From assembly GCA_040429635.1 (NCBI GenBank), contig CP158972.1:2180001-2244000 (forward strand): a DNA stretch of 64,000 bases, given 5' to 3'. Of this stretch, positions 54,594 through 63,666 are shown one piece after another (within the stretch, counting starts at the first letter, position 1; every line of letters begins with the position of its first letter). The notes under the pieces were generated by a model that did no database searches, had not been told where the DNA came from, and saw only the letters and a program-made list of their open reading frames with translations. The stretch comes from Tamlana crocina (GTDB lineage: Bacteria > Bacteroidota > Bacteroidia > Flavobacteriales > Flavobacteriaceae). The position numbers and the translations under genes were made by a program.

Positions 54594-55751
54594 CTACTTC
54601 ATATATTTTCCCTTCTTACTCCCCTCATACATCACATATTTTACTAAACGCGATTCCAGTTTCGCGTTGTAAAGCTGTATTTTTTTGGAAGGGCGCAAGC
54701 CCACATGTTTTAAAGCATCGAGGTTGCTGGTAATAAACCAAGCATCGGTGCCGGGGTAATTTTGCTTTAAGGTATCGCCTATCTCTGCATAGAATTTCTC
54801 CATATCGATATTTAAACGCTCACCATACGGCGGGTTAAACACCATGTGCAATTTGTTGTCGCCCGGCTTTTGCGTTTTGAAAAAATCTTCGTGCTTTACT
54901 TCAATAAAATCCTCCAACTGGGCGTTCTTAACATTGTCCTTGGCTTTTAGAACGGCACTGGGCGCTTTGTCGTAACCGATGATTTTATGATGGAAATCGC
55001 GGGTTTTGTTCAATAACGATTCCTCTATTTTTTCGAACAGATCGACATCCCAATCGGGCCAACGTTCGAAAGCAAATTCGTTTCGCATCAAATTTGGCGG
55101 AATATTACAGGCAATCATAGCGGCCTCAATCAAAATGGTACCACTACCGCACATGGGGTCCATAAAATCACTTTGCCCGTCCCATCCCGAAAGCATAATC
55201 ATTCCGGCCGCGAGCACTTCGTTAATCGGAGCGATATTGGTAGCGGTTTTGTAACCACGTTTATGAAGTGAGTCGCCTGAAGCATCTAACGACACCGTAC
55301 AGCGGTTCCGATCAACATGCACATTGATTTTTAAATCTGGGAATTTCAAATCGACATCGGGACGTTGCCCATCGGTATCACGAAATTTATCAACAATGGC
55401 ATCCTTTGTTTTTTGGGCAATAAAGAGCGAATGCGAAAACAGATGCGAGTGGATGGTAGCATCAACCGCCAAACTGCCGTTTGGTTTTAGGTATTTGCCC
55501 CAATCCATGGCATAGATTTTATTGTAAAGATCTTTTTCGTTGTTGACGTTAAAGCTGTGAATGGGCTTTAATATTTTTATGGCCGTGCGCAGCCCCAAGT
55601 TGGCTTTGTACATAAACCCTTTGTCACCAACAAACGACACGTTACGCACCCCTTTTTTGATGCTTTGTGCACCCATTTGTCTTAATTCGTTTTCCAATAA
55701 ATCTTCAAAGCCAAATAAGGTTTTGGCGACCATGTTGAAATTTTCTTCCAT
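54594..55751 (-). CDS. THUMP-domain class I RNA methyltransferase (RlmL-type)
   Basis: 385 residues. THUMP in about 45-160 (INVHVDRNRCTVSLDASGDSL), then the methyltransferase: FMDPMCGSGTILIEAAMIA is the SAM-binding motif I and MVFNPPYGERL is motif IV with NPPY, showing N-methylation of a guanine base. E. coli RlmL modifies G2445 of 23S rRNA; the longer RlmK part is absent here. A divergent promoter pair with the next gene lies upstream. Confidence 0.88.
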   Translation of the reverse strand: MEENFNMVAKTLFGFEDLLENELRQMGAQSIKKGVRNVSFVGDKGFMYKANLGLRTAIKILKPIHSFNVNNEKDLYNKIYAMDWGKYLKPNGSLAVDATIHSHLFSHSLFIAQKTKDAIVDKFRDTDGQRPDVDLKFPDLKINVHVDRNRCTVSLDASGDSLHKRGYKTATNIAPINEVLAAGMIMLSGWDGQSDFMDPMCGSGTILIEAAMIACNIPPNLMRNEFAFERWPDWDVDLFEKIEESLLNKTRDFHHKIIGYDKAPSAVLKAKDNVKNAQLEDFIEVKHEDFFKTQKPGDNKLHMVFNPPYGERLNIDMEKFYAEIGDTLKQNYPGTDAWFITSNLDALKHVGLRPSKKIQLYNAKLESRLVKYVMYEGSKKGKYMK

Positions 55752-55771
55752 TTTTTTAGTCTGATACCTTG

Positions 55772-55790
55772 CAAAAATAATGTAATTTTG
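55772..55790. promoter_or_regulatory. Divergent promoter -7 boxes between the two methyltransferase genes
   Basis: Minus-strand TATTTTTG (55772-55779) for the rRNA methyltransferase and plus-strand TAATTTTG (55783-55790) for the second gene. The two boxes are 3 bases apart, back to back. Confidence 0.55.
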
Positions 55791-55820
55791 CGGTTAAACA
55801 CTAGCAAAAGCAGATAATGG

Positions 55821-55895
55821 GTTAAGGATTGCAGCGGCATCCTTTTTATATTTTAAAAAGATATAGCGGAAAGCCTGACCCGACAGGGGAACCCC
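55821..55895 (+). ncRNA. Structured 5' leader of the methyltransferase gene
   Basis: Between the promoter and ATG at 55907 lies a 75-base stretch with several short stems: GGAT/ATCC (55826-55829, 55839-55842), CTTTTTA/TAAAAAG (842-848, 854-860), CCTG/CAGG (874-877, 884-887) and GGGG/CCCC. The two GC-rich blocks (GCAGCGG and AGCCTGACCCGACAGGGGA) stand out from the AT-rich surroundings. I recall this type of motif from Flavobacteriaceae intergenic DNA; it may be one of the Bacteroidota RNA candidates or a dispersed element. Confidence 0.5.
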
Positions 55896-55906
55896 AAAAA
55901 AAATTT

Positions 55907-56638
55907 ATGACCAACAATACATCTACATGGTTTACGTCGTGGTTTGACACGCCTTACTACCATATTTTATACAAAGATCGGGATGCAACCGAGGCCCATG
56001 CCTTTATGGAAACGCTTACCGATTATTTAAACATTCCTGAAAACGGCACTATTTTGGACTTGGCCTGCGGAAAGGGCCGCCACGCCCGTTATTTGAACAA
56101 AATTGGTTACGACGTTACGGGTGTTGATTTGAGCGAAAACAGTATTGCCTTTGCCAAAAAGTTTGAAAACCACCGTTTGCATTTCGATGTACACGATATG
56201 TGCCTGCCTTACCATAAGCAGTTTGATGCCGTATTCAATCTGTTTACCAGTTTTGGGTATTTTGAGGACGATGCCGATAACCTAAAAACCATTAAGGCGA
56301 TTAAGGCCAATTTGAACGAGCGCGGTTTTGCGGTGATCGACTTTATGAACAGCGAATATGTTATAGACCATTTGGTGCCTGAAGAAACTAAAGTGGTTGA
56401 TGATATTGAGTTCCGATTAAAGCGTTATGTTGACGGCGATTATATTATAAAGGACATTCGGTTTGCTGTTGGCGATAAGGATTACCATTTTCAGGAGCGG
56501 GTGCGCGCATTTACTTTACAGGATTTCGAACTGCTTTTTGAACAAGCGGGCGTCTATTTGTTGGATGTTTTTGGTGATTATAAACTACGAAAATTTAGCC
56601 CTAAAACCTCCGAACGCTTGGTGATGATTTTTAAGTAA
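55907..56638 (+). CDS. SAM-dependent methyltransferase, class I
   Basis: 243 residues from the ATG at 55907; the in-frame TTG at 55829 lies in the structured leader. ILDLACGKGRHARYLNKIGYDVTGVDLS near residue 45 is motif I with the acidic SAM-binding end, and FDAVFNLFTSFGYFEDD is motif IV. This is a cyclopropane-like or small-molecule methyltransferase fold, substrate unknown. No obvious pathway among neighbours. Confidence 0.83.
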   Translation: MTNNTSTWFTSWFDTPYYHILYKDRDATEAHAFMETLTDYLNIPENGTILDLACGKGRHARYLNKIGYDVTGVDLSENSIAFAKKFENHRLHFDVHDMCLPYHKQFDAVFNLFTSFGYFEDDADNLKTIKAIKANLNERGFAVIDFMNSEYVIDHLVPEETKVVDDIEFRLKRYVDGDYIIKDIRFAVGDKDYHFQERVRAFTLQDFELLFEQAGVYLLDVFGDYKLRKFSPKTSERLVMIFK

Positions 56639-56694
56639 ACCAGCCGATAATCGGCATTTGAGTATTTTTACTGTTGTGAATAGAATACAATTAA

Positions 56695-57369
56695 ATGAAT
56701 AAATTTCTTTTTCCCATATTGGCAGTGATTTTGGGCTTTTTTCTGGCCACAATTGCTAAAAAGCAAAAATCTTGGAACACTAAATTATTACTCTCCTTCA
56801 GTGGGGCGTTTTTATTGGCACTCACCCTTTTCGAATTGCTGCCGGAAGTGTACCTCCATTTAGCACCAAAGTTTACCGGAGTGCTTATTATGTGCGGTAT
56901 TTTATTGCAAATTATATTAGAGCTTTTTTCGAAAGGGGCTGAACATGGGCATGTTCATATTCATAAAAATGAAGCTACTTTTCCGTGGTTGTTGTTTATT
57001 AGTTTGTGCATTCACAGTTTTTTGGAAGGCTTTTCGATACACGACCACAACGATATGGTTTACGGTGTTTTGATTCATAAAATTCCCATTGCGCTTATAA
57101 TTACGCTCTTTTTAATTCAGAGTAATTATAGCAAAATACAAATGGCAGCTTTTTTGGTTGTGTTTGCTTTAATGACACCGTTGGGTACGTGGATTTCACA
57201 TGAATCAACTTCCATTGCGCAATATTCGCATGCTATAAATGCGATAGTTATTGGTATATTTTTCCATATTTCGACCACCATTTTGTTTGAAAGCAGCGAT
57301 GGCCATAAGTTTAATTTATCTAAATTTATTGCTATTGTTTTAGGGGTTGGTATTGCGTATTTGATTTAA
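56695..57369 (+). CDS. ZIP family metal transporter
   Basis: 224 residues, about seven or eight membrane helices. FELLPEVYLHLAPKF and CIHSFLEGFSIHDHND, with H and E in the fourth and fifth helices (HSFLEG), are the metal-binding residues of ZIP. A cytoplasmic loop between them is histidine-rich (EHGHVHIHKNE). Imports zinc or iron. It is short for the family but all helices appear. 56 bases after the methyltransferase gene. Confidence 0.85.
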   Translation: MNKFLFPILAVILGFFLATIAKKQKSWNTKLLLSFSGAFLLALTLFELLPEVYLHLAPKFTGVLIMCGILLQIILELFSKGAEHGHVHIHKNEATFPWLLFISLCIHSFLEGFSIHDHNDMVYGVLIHKIPIALIITLFLIQSNYSKIQMAAFLVVFALMTPLGTWISHESTSIAQYSHAINAIVIGIFFHISTTILFESSDGHKFNLSKFIAIVLGVGIAYLI

Positions 57370-57392
57370 GGATATCCTCGTATAAATGTCAG

Positions 57393-57480
57393 CTCGCAAA
57401 GACGCCGAGACGCTAAGTTTTTTAACCGGAACAAGTAAGTTGTTTTGCTTTGCGACTTTGCGACTTTGCGACTTTGCGAG
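57393..57480. repeat. Family C repeat with four tandem CTTTGCGA units
   Basis: Left arm CTCGCAAAGACGCCGAGACG (57393-57417) faces a right arm of four perfect tandem copies of the 8-mer CTTTGCGA plus G at 57448-57480. The tandem copies suggest recent slippage growth. Confidence 0.75.
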
Positions 57481-57532
57481 AAATATCTAATCCTAAAAGC
57501 ACGATATGTAGGAACCAAAAATAGCATTTTTC

Positions 57533-57961
57533 ATGTTCAGTAAAGAAGAATCGAGATTATTACGGCAGGAGTTTTGGACCAGTTTTGGGAAATCGTTTCC
57601 ACGGAAGTGGATTCTATACGACACCAAATTGAAAGGTCTAAGTTTTAAATTCCACTTTGATAATAAAAAAGCATTGGTGGCTTTGGATTTGGAAGACGAT
57701 TTGGAAAACCGTATAAACTATTGGGAAAAATTACTAGCCTTGAAATCGATACTAACCGAAGAATATCTACCCGATGCCATTTTCGAAGAAGAATATATTC
57801 TTGAAAACTACAAAGAAATTTCCCGTATTTACGTTCCTTTGGAGCAAAAAGTATCCATCCACAATAAAAACTCGTGGCGCGATGTTATGGAATTCTTTAA
57901 TGAAAAAATGACTTTGTTTGAAGCCTTTTTTGAAGAGTATAAAGATATTATTGAAGGATAA
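57533..57961 (+). CDS. DUF4268 domain protein
   Basis: 142 residues: FWTSFGKSFPRKWILYDTKLKGLSFKFHF, then ALDLEDDLENRINYWEKLLALK and YVPLEQKVSIHNKNSWRDVMEFF, the DUF4268 pattern. In larger proteins this domain is linked to nucleases and defence genes, but stand-alone forms such as this are common in Flavobacteriaceae. Function unknown. Flanked by repeats on both sides. Confidence 0.82.
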   Translation: MFSKEESRLLRQEFWTSFGKSFPRKWILYDTKLKGLSFKFHFDNKKALVALDLEDDLENRINYWEKLLALKSILTEEYLPDAIFEEEYILENYKEISRIYVPLEQKVSIHNKNSWRDVMEFFNEKMTLFEAFFEEYKDIIEG

Positions 57962-57981
57962 TATTTTATAATCATCCTGAA

Positions 57982-58124
57982 TTGTCACACTGAGCATTGG
58001 TTGAAAAGAAAATATATTTTCTTTGAAAGTACCTTGCAAAGCAAGTCGAAGTGCTATTAAAGAAACACAACGTAAAATGGTTTTTACAAATAATAAGAGA
58101 TGCTGAATCAAGTTCAGCATGACG
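57982..58124. repeat. Palindromic intergenic repeat, family E
   Basis: It contains the near-palindrome TGCTGAATCAAGTTCAGCA (58101-58119), and TTGTCACACTGAGC and AAGTCGAAGTGC pieces of the common Bacteroidota TGTCACACTGAGC...GTCGAAGTG element, here degraded. Confidence 0.6.
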
Positions 58125-58175
58125 ATAACGAGCTTCTGTCACTAAACGTTGAGAATTAATTAATAAAATGCAAAC

Positions 58176-58209
58176 AAAAAAGGTTCGATTTTTACATCGA
58201 ACCTTTTTT
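58176..58209 (-). terminator. Terminator of the leu operon
   Basis: 14-bp perfect stem AAAAAAGGTTCGAT / ATCGAACCTTTTTT with a 6-base loop, 30 bases beyond the leuB stop. Confidence 0.9.
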
Positions 58210-58238
58210 AATGAAATATATTTAAATCCTCAATTTTA

Positions 58239-59294
58239 TTAGATGTTAGCAGCTAACCAATCCCCTACTTCTTTAGTGCCATAGGCTTTTCCGCCTTCAG
58301 CTAAATCTTCGGTAACAATACCTTCAGCCAAAGCTTTGTTTACGGCATCGCGGATTACTTTTCCTTCCTCAGCCAATCCGAAGTTTTCGAACATCATAGC
58401 AGCCGACAATACAGTCGCCATTGGGTTAGCAATGTTTTTTCCAGCCGCTTGTGGGTAAGATCCGTGGATAGGCTCAAATAAAGAAACGCTTGTTCCTAAA
58501 GATGCCGATGGCATTAATCCCATAGAACCAGAGATTACAGAAGCTTCATCAGTCAATACATCTCCAAACAAGTTTTCGGTAATCAATACATCATAATCTT
58601 TTGGCCATTGTACCAAACGCATTGCTACGGCATCAACAAACTCATAAGATACCTCTACTTCTGGGTATTCCTTCTCCATACCTTGAACGGTTTCTCTCCA
58701 CAAACGCGAGGTTTCCATAACGTTGGCTTTATCCACACAACATAATTTTTTTGAACGTTGCATCGCGGCTTCAAAACCTTTACGAGCCAAACGCGTCACT
58801 TCCTCTTTAGTGTAAACGTTGGTGTCGTAAGCGGTATTACCGTCATCTTTTCTTCCTTTTTCACCGAAGTAAACACCGGAAGTCAATTCACGGAAAAATA
58901 CTAAATCAGTTCCTTCAATACGCTCTTTCTTCAAAGGCGATTTATCCAATAATGAAGGAAATACGAAAGTAGGACGTACATTGGCGAACAAGCCTAATTT
59001 TTTACGCATTTTTAACAAACCTTGCTCTGGGCGTACAGGTGCAGAAGGATCGTTATCGAACTTTGGGTGACCAATGGCTCCGAATAAAACCGCATCGGAT
59101 GAAGCACAAATTTCGTGCGTTTCATCTGGATAAGGTTCACCAACGGCATCGATGGCTGCAGCTCCAGTTAAGGCTGGTTTCCACGTAATTTCGTGTCCGA
59201 ATTTTTTAGCCACGGCATCACTTACTTTTACCGCTTGGTCTATCACTTCTGGTCCTATACCGTCTCCGGCTAAAAGGGCTATGTTAAATTTCAT
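58239..59294 (-). CDS. leuB: 3-isopropylmalate dehydrogenase
   Basis: NAD-dependent oxidation and decarboxylation of 3-isopropylmalate to 4-methyl-2-oxopentanoate. 351 residues. LLAGDGIGPEVIDQAVKV at the start, FRELTSGVYFGEKGRKDDG near 140, and the substrate and metal site DVLITENLFGDVLTDEAS near 225; GSMGLMPSASLG and EPIHGSYPQAAGKNIANP follow. Last gene of leuC-leuD-leuA-leuB, 19 bases after leuA. Confidence 0.95.
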   Translation of the reverse strand: MKFNIALLAGDGIGPEVIDQAVKVSDAVAKKFGHEITWKPALTGAAAIDAVGEPYPDETHEICASSDAVLFGAIGHPKFDNDPSAPVRPEQGLLKMRKKLGLFANVRPTFVFPSLLDKSPLKKERIEGTDLVFFRELTSGVYFGEKGRKDDGNTAYDTNVYTKEEVTRLARKGFEAAMQRSKKLCCVDKANVMETSRLWRETVQGMEKEYPEVEVSYEFVDAVAMRLVQWPKDYDVLITENLFGDVLTDEASVISGSMGLMPSASLGTSVSLFEPIHGSYPQAAGKNIANPMATVLSAAMMFENFGLAEEGKVIRDAVNKALAEGIVTEDLAEGGKAYGTKEVGDWLAANI

Positions 59295-59313
59295 GTGTTT
59301 GTATTTATAGATC

Positions 59314-60831
59314 TTAATTAATAATAATATTCAGCATTTTTTCGGTGGCTTTTATAGCCGATACCGTTTGATCGGAATCCAAACCACGGGTTTTAAATTC
59401 CTTTTCGGGGCTTTTCCAAGTGATGATGGTTTCGCACAAGGCATCCGAACGGCTTCCCGGAGGAATACGCACCGCATAATCAATTAAATCGGGCAAAATA
59501 CCGCGTTTTTGTTTTTTGAAAATGCTTCTGATGGCATTCATGAAGGCATCAAATTGTCCGTCGCCTTGGGCAATTTCTTCAAACGTGTCGTTTTCAATAG
59601 TCAAGGAAACGGTTGTTGAAGGTTTTAAGCCTTTGGCGTGGTTGAGCACGTAAGTGTTCACTTTTACCTTTTCTTCGTAATCGTAATCCAAAACATCGGA
59701 AATGATATACGGTAAGTCTTCCTTGGTAACCACTTGTTTTTTATCGCCCAACTCGATGATGCGTTGGGTTACTTTTTTCAGGTCTTCGTCGTTTAACTGA
59801 AGCCCCAATTCCTGTAAATTCTTTTGGATATTGGCTTTTCCCGAAGCCTTGCCCAAAGCGTATTTTCTGGTACGTCCAAAACGCTCTGGCATTAAGTCAC
59901 TAAAGTACAAGTTCTTTTTATTGTCGCCGTCGGCATGAATCCCTGCTGTTTGGGTAAATACATTGGCTCCAATAATGGGCTTGTTGGCCGGAATGGTAAT
60001 TCCCGAAAAGTTCTCTACCAGCTTGCTTACTGTATAAAGTACTTTTTCATTCACGCCAATTTCTACATTAGGCATGTAATCGTTGATTACAGCAATAGTA
60101 CTAGCCATGGGTGCATTTCCGGCACGCTCACCCATACCATTAATAGTGAGGTGTAAACCATCCGCACCACCTTTTACGGCTTCAATGGCGTTGGCCACTC
60201 CTAAATCGTAATCGTTATGTGCGTGGAAATCGAAATGTAAATTCGGGTATTTATCCTTTATTTCATTTACAAAAGCAAAGGATTCATTGGGTGTTAAAAC
60301 GCCTAAGGTATCGGGAAGCATGATGCGCTTTACATCTTGCGATGCCAAAAACTCCAAAAACTGAAAAACATACTCTTTAGAATTACGCATACCGTTACTC
60401 CAATCTTCTAAATAGATATTGGTTTCAATACCTTTTGAAGTAGCTAAAGCAATGGTGTCTTCAATTTCCTTAAAGTGCTGTTCTGAAGTCTTTTTAAGCT
60501 GATGGGTTAAATGATTTAATGAACCTTTTGTGAGCAAATTTTGAACCTTTGCTCCCGCCTCAATCATCCAATTTATGGAAACACCTTTATCAACAAAAGT
60601 TAAGACTTCAACTTTTTCGATAAAACCATTTTCAGAAGCCCATCGCGTCACATCTTTTACAGCTTGAAATTCGCCTTCGGACACTCTTGCCGAGGCTATT
60701 TCAATACGGTCAACTTTTAATTCTTCGAGTAAAAGCTTTGCTATGGTTAGTTTTTCTGAAGCAGAAAACGACACGCCCGAGGTTTGTTCACCATCGCGCA
60801 GTGTCGTGTCCATAATCTCAATTTTCTTCAT
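59314..60831 (-). CDS. leuA: 2-isopropylmalate synthase / citramalate synthase family (leuA position)
   Basis: 505 residues. KKIEIMDTTLRDGEQTSGV opens the HMGL-like barrel, with the metal and substrate residues; HAHNDYDLGVANAIEAV near 210 is the catalytic motif, and the LeuA C-terminal regulatory domain follows from about 380. Placement between leuD and leuB fits 2-isopropylmalate synthase. The sequence type (EIASARVSEGEF) is also seen in (R)-citramalate synthases of isoleucine biosynthesis, so acetyl-CoA with 2-oxoisovalerate or pyruvate are both possible. Confidence 0.85.
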   Translation of the reverse strand: MKKIEIMDTTLRDGEQTSGVSFSASEKLTIAKLLLEELKVDRIEIASARVSEGEFQAVKDVTRWASENGFIEKVEVLTFVDKGVSINWMIEAGAKVQNLLTKGSLNHLTHQLKKTSEQHFKEIEDTIALATSKGIETNIYLEDWSNGMRNSKEYVFQFLEFLASQDVKRIMLPDTLGVLTPNESFAFVNEIKDKYPNLHFDFHAHNDYDLGVANAIEAVKGGADGLHLTINGMGERAGNAPMASTIAVINDYMPNVEIGVNEKVLYTVSKLVENFSGITIPANKPIIGANVFTQTAGIHADGDNKKNLYFSDLMPERFGRTRKYALGKASGKANIQKNLQELGLQLNDEDLKKVTQRIIELGDKKQVVTKEDLPYIISDVLDYDYEEKVKVNTYVLNHAKGLKPSTTVSLTIENDTFEEIAQGDGQFDAFMNAIRSIFKKQKRGILPDLIDYAVRIPPGSRSDALCETIITWKSPEKEFKTRGLDSDQTVSAIKATEKMLNIIIN

Positions 60832-60863
60832 TGAAAATGAATAGGCTTTATTAATGGTTTAGC

Positions 60864-61463
60864 TTAAAAAGGTCTGGTTTCACCAAAAGAAGCAATCTCT
60901 TCTTTCATGTTTTGCAAATAGTCGATATCATCGAAACCATTTAACATATTTCCTTTTTTGTAACCATTGATATCGAATGATTCTGATTCGCCAGTAGCCA
61001 ATAAAGTTACGGTTTGGTTTGGCAAATCTACTTTAATTTCTGTTTTAGGATCGGCCTCAATGGCATCAAACAACTTTTGAGCAAATTCTGCAGAAACCTG
61101 AACTGGCAATACACCAATATTTAAACAATTGTTTTTAAAGATATCTGCAAATGCGGATGAAATTACACAACGTAAACCAAAATCGTAAACCGACCATGCC
61201 GCGTGCTCTCTTGAAGACCCCGAACCAAAGTTCTTGCCTCCAACTAATATTTTCGAACCTTCGTATTTTGAATCGTTTAAAGGAAAATCTGCAATAGGAT
61301 TCCCTTCTGAATCGTACCTCCAATCGCGGAAAAAGTTATCTCCAAATCCTTTACGCTCCGTAGCTTTAAGGAAACGTGCAGGAATAATTTGATCGGTATC
61401 TACGTTTTCTATCGGTAAAGGATACGCTGTACTGGTTAATACTTCAAATTTATCGTAAGCCAT
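60864..61463 (-). CDS. leuD: 3-isopropylmalate dehydratase small subunit
   Basis: 199 residues. PIENVDTDQIIPARFLK at the start, GKNFGSGSSREHAAWSVYDFGLR near 75, and CVISSAFADIFKNNCLNIGVLP near 98 are the swivel-domain motifs of LeuD. Forms the dehydratase with LeuC. 32 bases before leuA and 53 after leuC. Confidence 0.95.
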   Translation of the reverse strand: MAYDKFEVLTSTAYPLPIENVDTDQIIPARFLKATERKGFGDNFFRDWRYDSEGNPIADFPLNDSKYEGSKILVGGKNFGSGSSREHAAWSVYDFGLRCVISSAFADIFKNNCLNIGVLPVQVSAEFAQKLFDAIEADPKTEIKVDLPNQTVTLLATGESESFDINGYKKGNMLNGFDDIDYLQNMKEEIASFGETRPF

Positions 61464-61516
61464 AATGTCTAGTATTCAGTCTGCCAATTAATTTTCGGCA
61501 GTAATTCTTTTTAATT

Positions 61517-62920
61517 TTAAACTAATTCTAATAACGTTCTTGGATCGGTTACCACACCTTCAACAGCCGTAGCCGCAGCTACAAGTGGAGATGCCAATAA
61601 CGTTCTTGAACCTGGTCCTTGACGCCCTTCAAAATTACGGTTAGACGTTGAAACCGCAAGTTTACCGGCAGGAACCTTATCATCGTTCATTGCTAAACAC
61701 GCTGAACAGCCTGGCTCTCTTAATACAAAACCAGCGGCTTCCAATATTTTATCTAAACCTTCTTCTTTTATTTGATCGACCACTTTATGCGATCCAGGCA
61801 CCAACCAAGCCGTAATATTGTCGGCTTTTTTACGTCCTTCTACAATAGAACAAAATGCTCTAAAATCTTCAATTCGTCCGTTGGTACATGATCCTAAGAA
61901 AACGTAATCAACAGGTTTCCCTATCATGCTATCGCCTTCGTTAAATTTCATGTAACCTAAAGATTTCTTATAGGTATTTACATTACCTTCAACCTCTTCA
62001 GCCTTTGGGATTGAATTAGTCACACCTAAGCCCATGCCCGGGTTGGTTCCGTAGGTAATCATAGGCTCAATATCGGCAGCGTCATAGTTGAACTCTGCGT
62101 CGAATTCAGCACCTTCTTCAGTGTAAAGGGTTTGCCAATATTCCATGGCTTTATCCCAATCGGCACCTTTAGGTGTGTGCTTTCTTCCTTTAATATACTC
62201 GAAAGTTTTCTCGTCTGGAGCAATCATTCCGCCACGGGCACCCATTTCAATAGAAAGGTTACAAACCGTCATACGGCCTTCCATAGACATATCTTCAAAC
62301 ACATCTCCAGCATATTCAACAAAATAACCTGTTGCACCAGATGTGGTTTGTTGTGCAATAATGTAAAGTGCCACATCTTTTGGAGTAACACCAAAACCTA
62401 ACTTTCCGTTTACGTTAATACGCATCTTTTTAGGTTTAGGCTGCATGATGCATTGCGTAGACAACACCATTTCTACTTCCGATGTACCGATACCAAATGC
62501 AATAGCACCAAAAGCACCGTGTGTTGAAGTATGCGAATCACCACAAACAATAGTTGATCCTGGTAAAGTAATACCATTTTCAGGCCCTACAATATGAACA
62601 ATACCATTGTTTCTATGCCCTAACCCCCAATGCGAAATACCATACTCAGCTGCATTGTTAGCCAAAGCCTCAAGCTGATTGGCCGAAAGTGGATCAGCAA
62701 CTGGTAAATGCTGGTTCCAAGTTGGCGTATTGTGGTCTGCAGTAGCAAAAGTTTTTTCGGGGTACATCACTCCAATCCCTCTGCTTTTTAAACCTACAAA
62801 AGCCACAGGACTAGTAACTTCATGTATAAAATGACGATCTATAAAAAATACATCCGGACCATCCTCTATTTTTCTAACAACATGTGAATCCCACACTTTG
62901 TCGAACAACGTCTTACTCAT
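61517..62920 (-). CDS. leuC: 3-isopropylmalate dehydratase large subunit
   Basis: 467 residues, aconitase fold with a [4Fe-4S] cluster. [21 protein letters not shown] near 130, [14 protein letters not shown] near 345 and [13 protein letters not shown] near 405 give the three cluster cysteines. First gene of the operon. The upstream stretch has a -7 box TAAATTTG at 62994-63001 but no visible leader peptide rich in leucine codons. Confidence 0.95.
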   Translation of the reverse strand: MSKTLFDKVWDSHVVRKIEDGPDVFFIDRHFIHEVTSPVAFVGLKSRGIGVMYPEKTFATADHNTPTWNQHLPVADPLSANQLEALANNAAEYGISHWGLGHRNNGIVHIVGPENGITLPGSTIVCGDSHTSTHGAFGAIAFGIGTSEVEMVLSTQCIMQPKPKKMRINVNGKLGFGVTPKDVALYIIAQQTTSGATGYFVEYAGDVFEDMSMEGRMTVCNLSIEMGARGGMIAPDEKTFEYIKGRKHTPKGADWDKAMEYWQTLYTEEGAEFDAEFNYDAADIEPMITYGTNPGMGLGVTNSIPKAEEVEGNVNTYKKSLGYMKFNEGDSMIGKPVDYVFLGSCTNGRIEDFRAFCSIVEGRKKADNITAWLVPGSHKVVDQIKEEGLDKILEAAGFVLREPGCSACLAMNDDKVPAGKLAVSTSNRNFEGRQGPGSRTLLASPLVAAATAVEGVVTDPRTLLELV

Positions 62921-62993
62921 ATTATGTTTTATTTAATTTTTATGTCTTAAAAGAATATACTTTTGGGCTTTGATGAAAACGCCAAAATGCCTG

Positions 62994-63001
62994 CAAATTT
63001 A
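62994..63001 (-). promoter_or_regulatory. Probable -7 box of the leu operon
   Basis: Minus-strand TAAATTTG, 73 bases before the leuC ATG. No TTG at good spacing; no attenuator hairpin seen in the leader. Confidence 0.4.
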
Positions 63002-63139
63002 CGAAAAACTGTTTGTTTTTTAAACATCTTGCTGAAATTAACCCCCAACATCAATTGTTTTTAAATAATTATTAATGGATTTAGAAATAATCAATAATTT
63101 TTTAACGGAACCGCTATATGGTTATAAATTTTAAAGCGC

Positions 63140-63526
63140 TTAGTTCAATCGGTCAGATACGTATTCCACTTTGGTTTTTCCGTGTGGTTTGGCCTTACCG
63201 TCTTCCCCCAAATTCACCATTACAATATTTGATATGGTAATAATGGTTTCGTGGGTCATTTTGTTTCTTACCTCGCAGCTAAGCACCAAAGACGCCTTAC
63301 CAAATTTAACCACCTCAATGCCAATTTCAACAATATCACCTTGTTTTGCCGAGGCTTTAAAGTCTATTTCACTCATAAATTTGGTCACCACTTTTTGGTT
63401 TTCCAACTGGATGATGGTGTACAAAGCGGCTTCTTCGTCTATCCACTCCAATAATCGGCCGCCAAATAAAGTACCATTGGCGTTTAAATCTTCGGGTTTA
63501 ACCCATTTTCTTGTATGAAATCTCAT
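63140..63526 (-). CDS. Acyl-CoA thioesterase (hotdog fold, YciA/BACH-like)
   Basis: 128 residues. LNANGTLFGGRLLEWIDEEAAL near 14-36 is the hotdog signature, with the catalytic Asp in LEWIDE, and VTKFMSEIDFKASAKQGD near 47 follows. Hydrolyses acyl-CoA thioesters in the cytoplasm. 213 bases upstream of leuC in the transcription sense of neither; probably a separate unit. Confidence 0.88.
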   Translation of the reverse strand: MRFHTRKWVKPEDLNANGTLFGGRLLEWIDEEAALYTIIQLENQKVVTKFMSEIDFKASAKQGDIVEIGIEVVKFGKASLVLSCEVRNKMTHETIITISNIVMVNLGEDGKAKPHGKTKVEYVSDRLN

Positions 63527-63580
63527 GTGTTTGTTGTCTTGTTTTTAATAAAATATTTTTACATTTTGATAAAATTCTGG

Positions 63581-63632
63581 TTCTCGATACAAATTTTTCT
63601 CATTTCATTCGAAAAATTCACTCGAACTGACG
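63581..63632. repeat. Family D repeat copy shared with the unit at 22452-22504
   Basis: TTCTCGATACAAATTTTTCT to the end CACTCGAACTGACG. The copy at 22452 reads TTTCGATATAAATTTCACTC to CACTCAAACTGACG. Inside are GTTCTCGA-like arms with an AT-rich centre, so an inverted repeat is possible. It lies between the thioesterase gene and the DUF72 gene. Confidence 0.65.
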
Positions 63633-63666
63633 TCTTGGCAAATTTAATGTTCAAAATCTACCACTG

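Noticed and set aside
57533-57961. DUF4268 protein as part of a defence system
   Set aside because: Stand-alone, ordinary composition, no partner gene; the family is common in Flavobacteriaceae.
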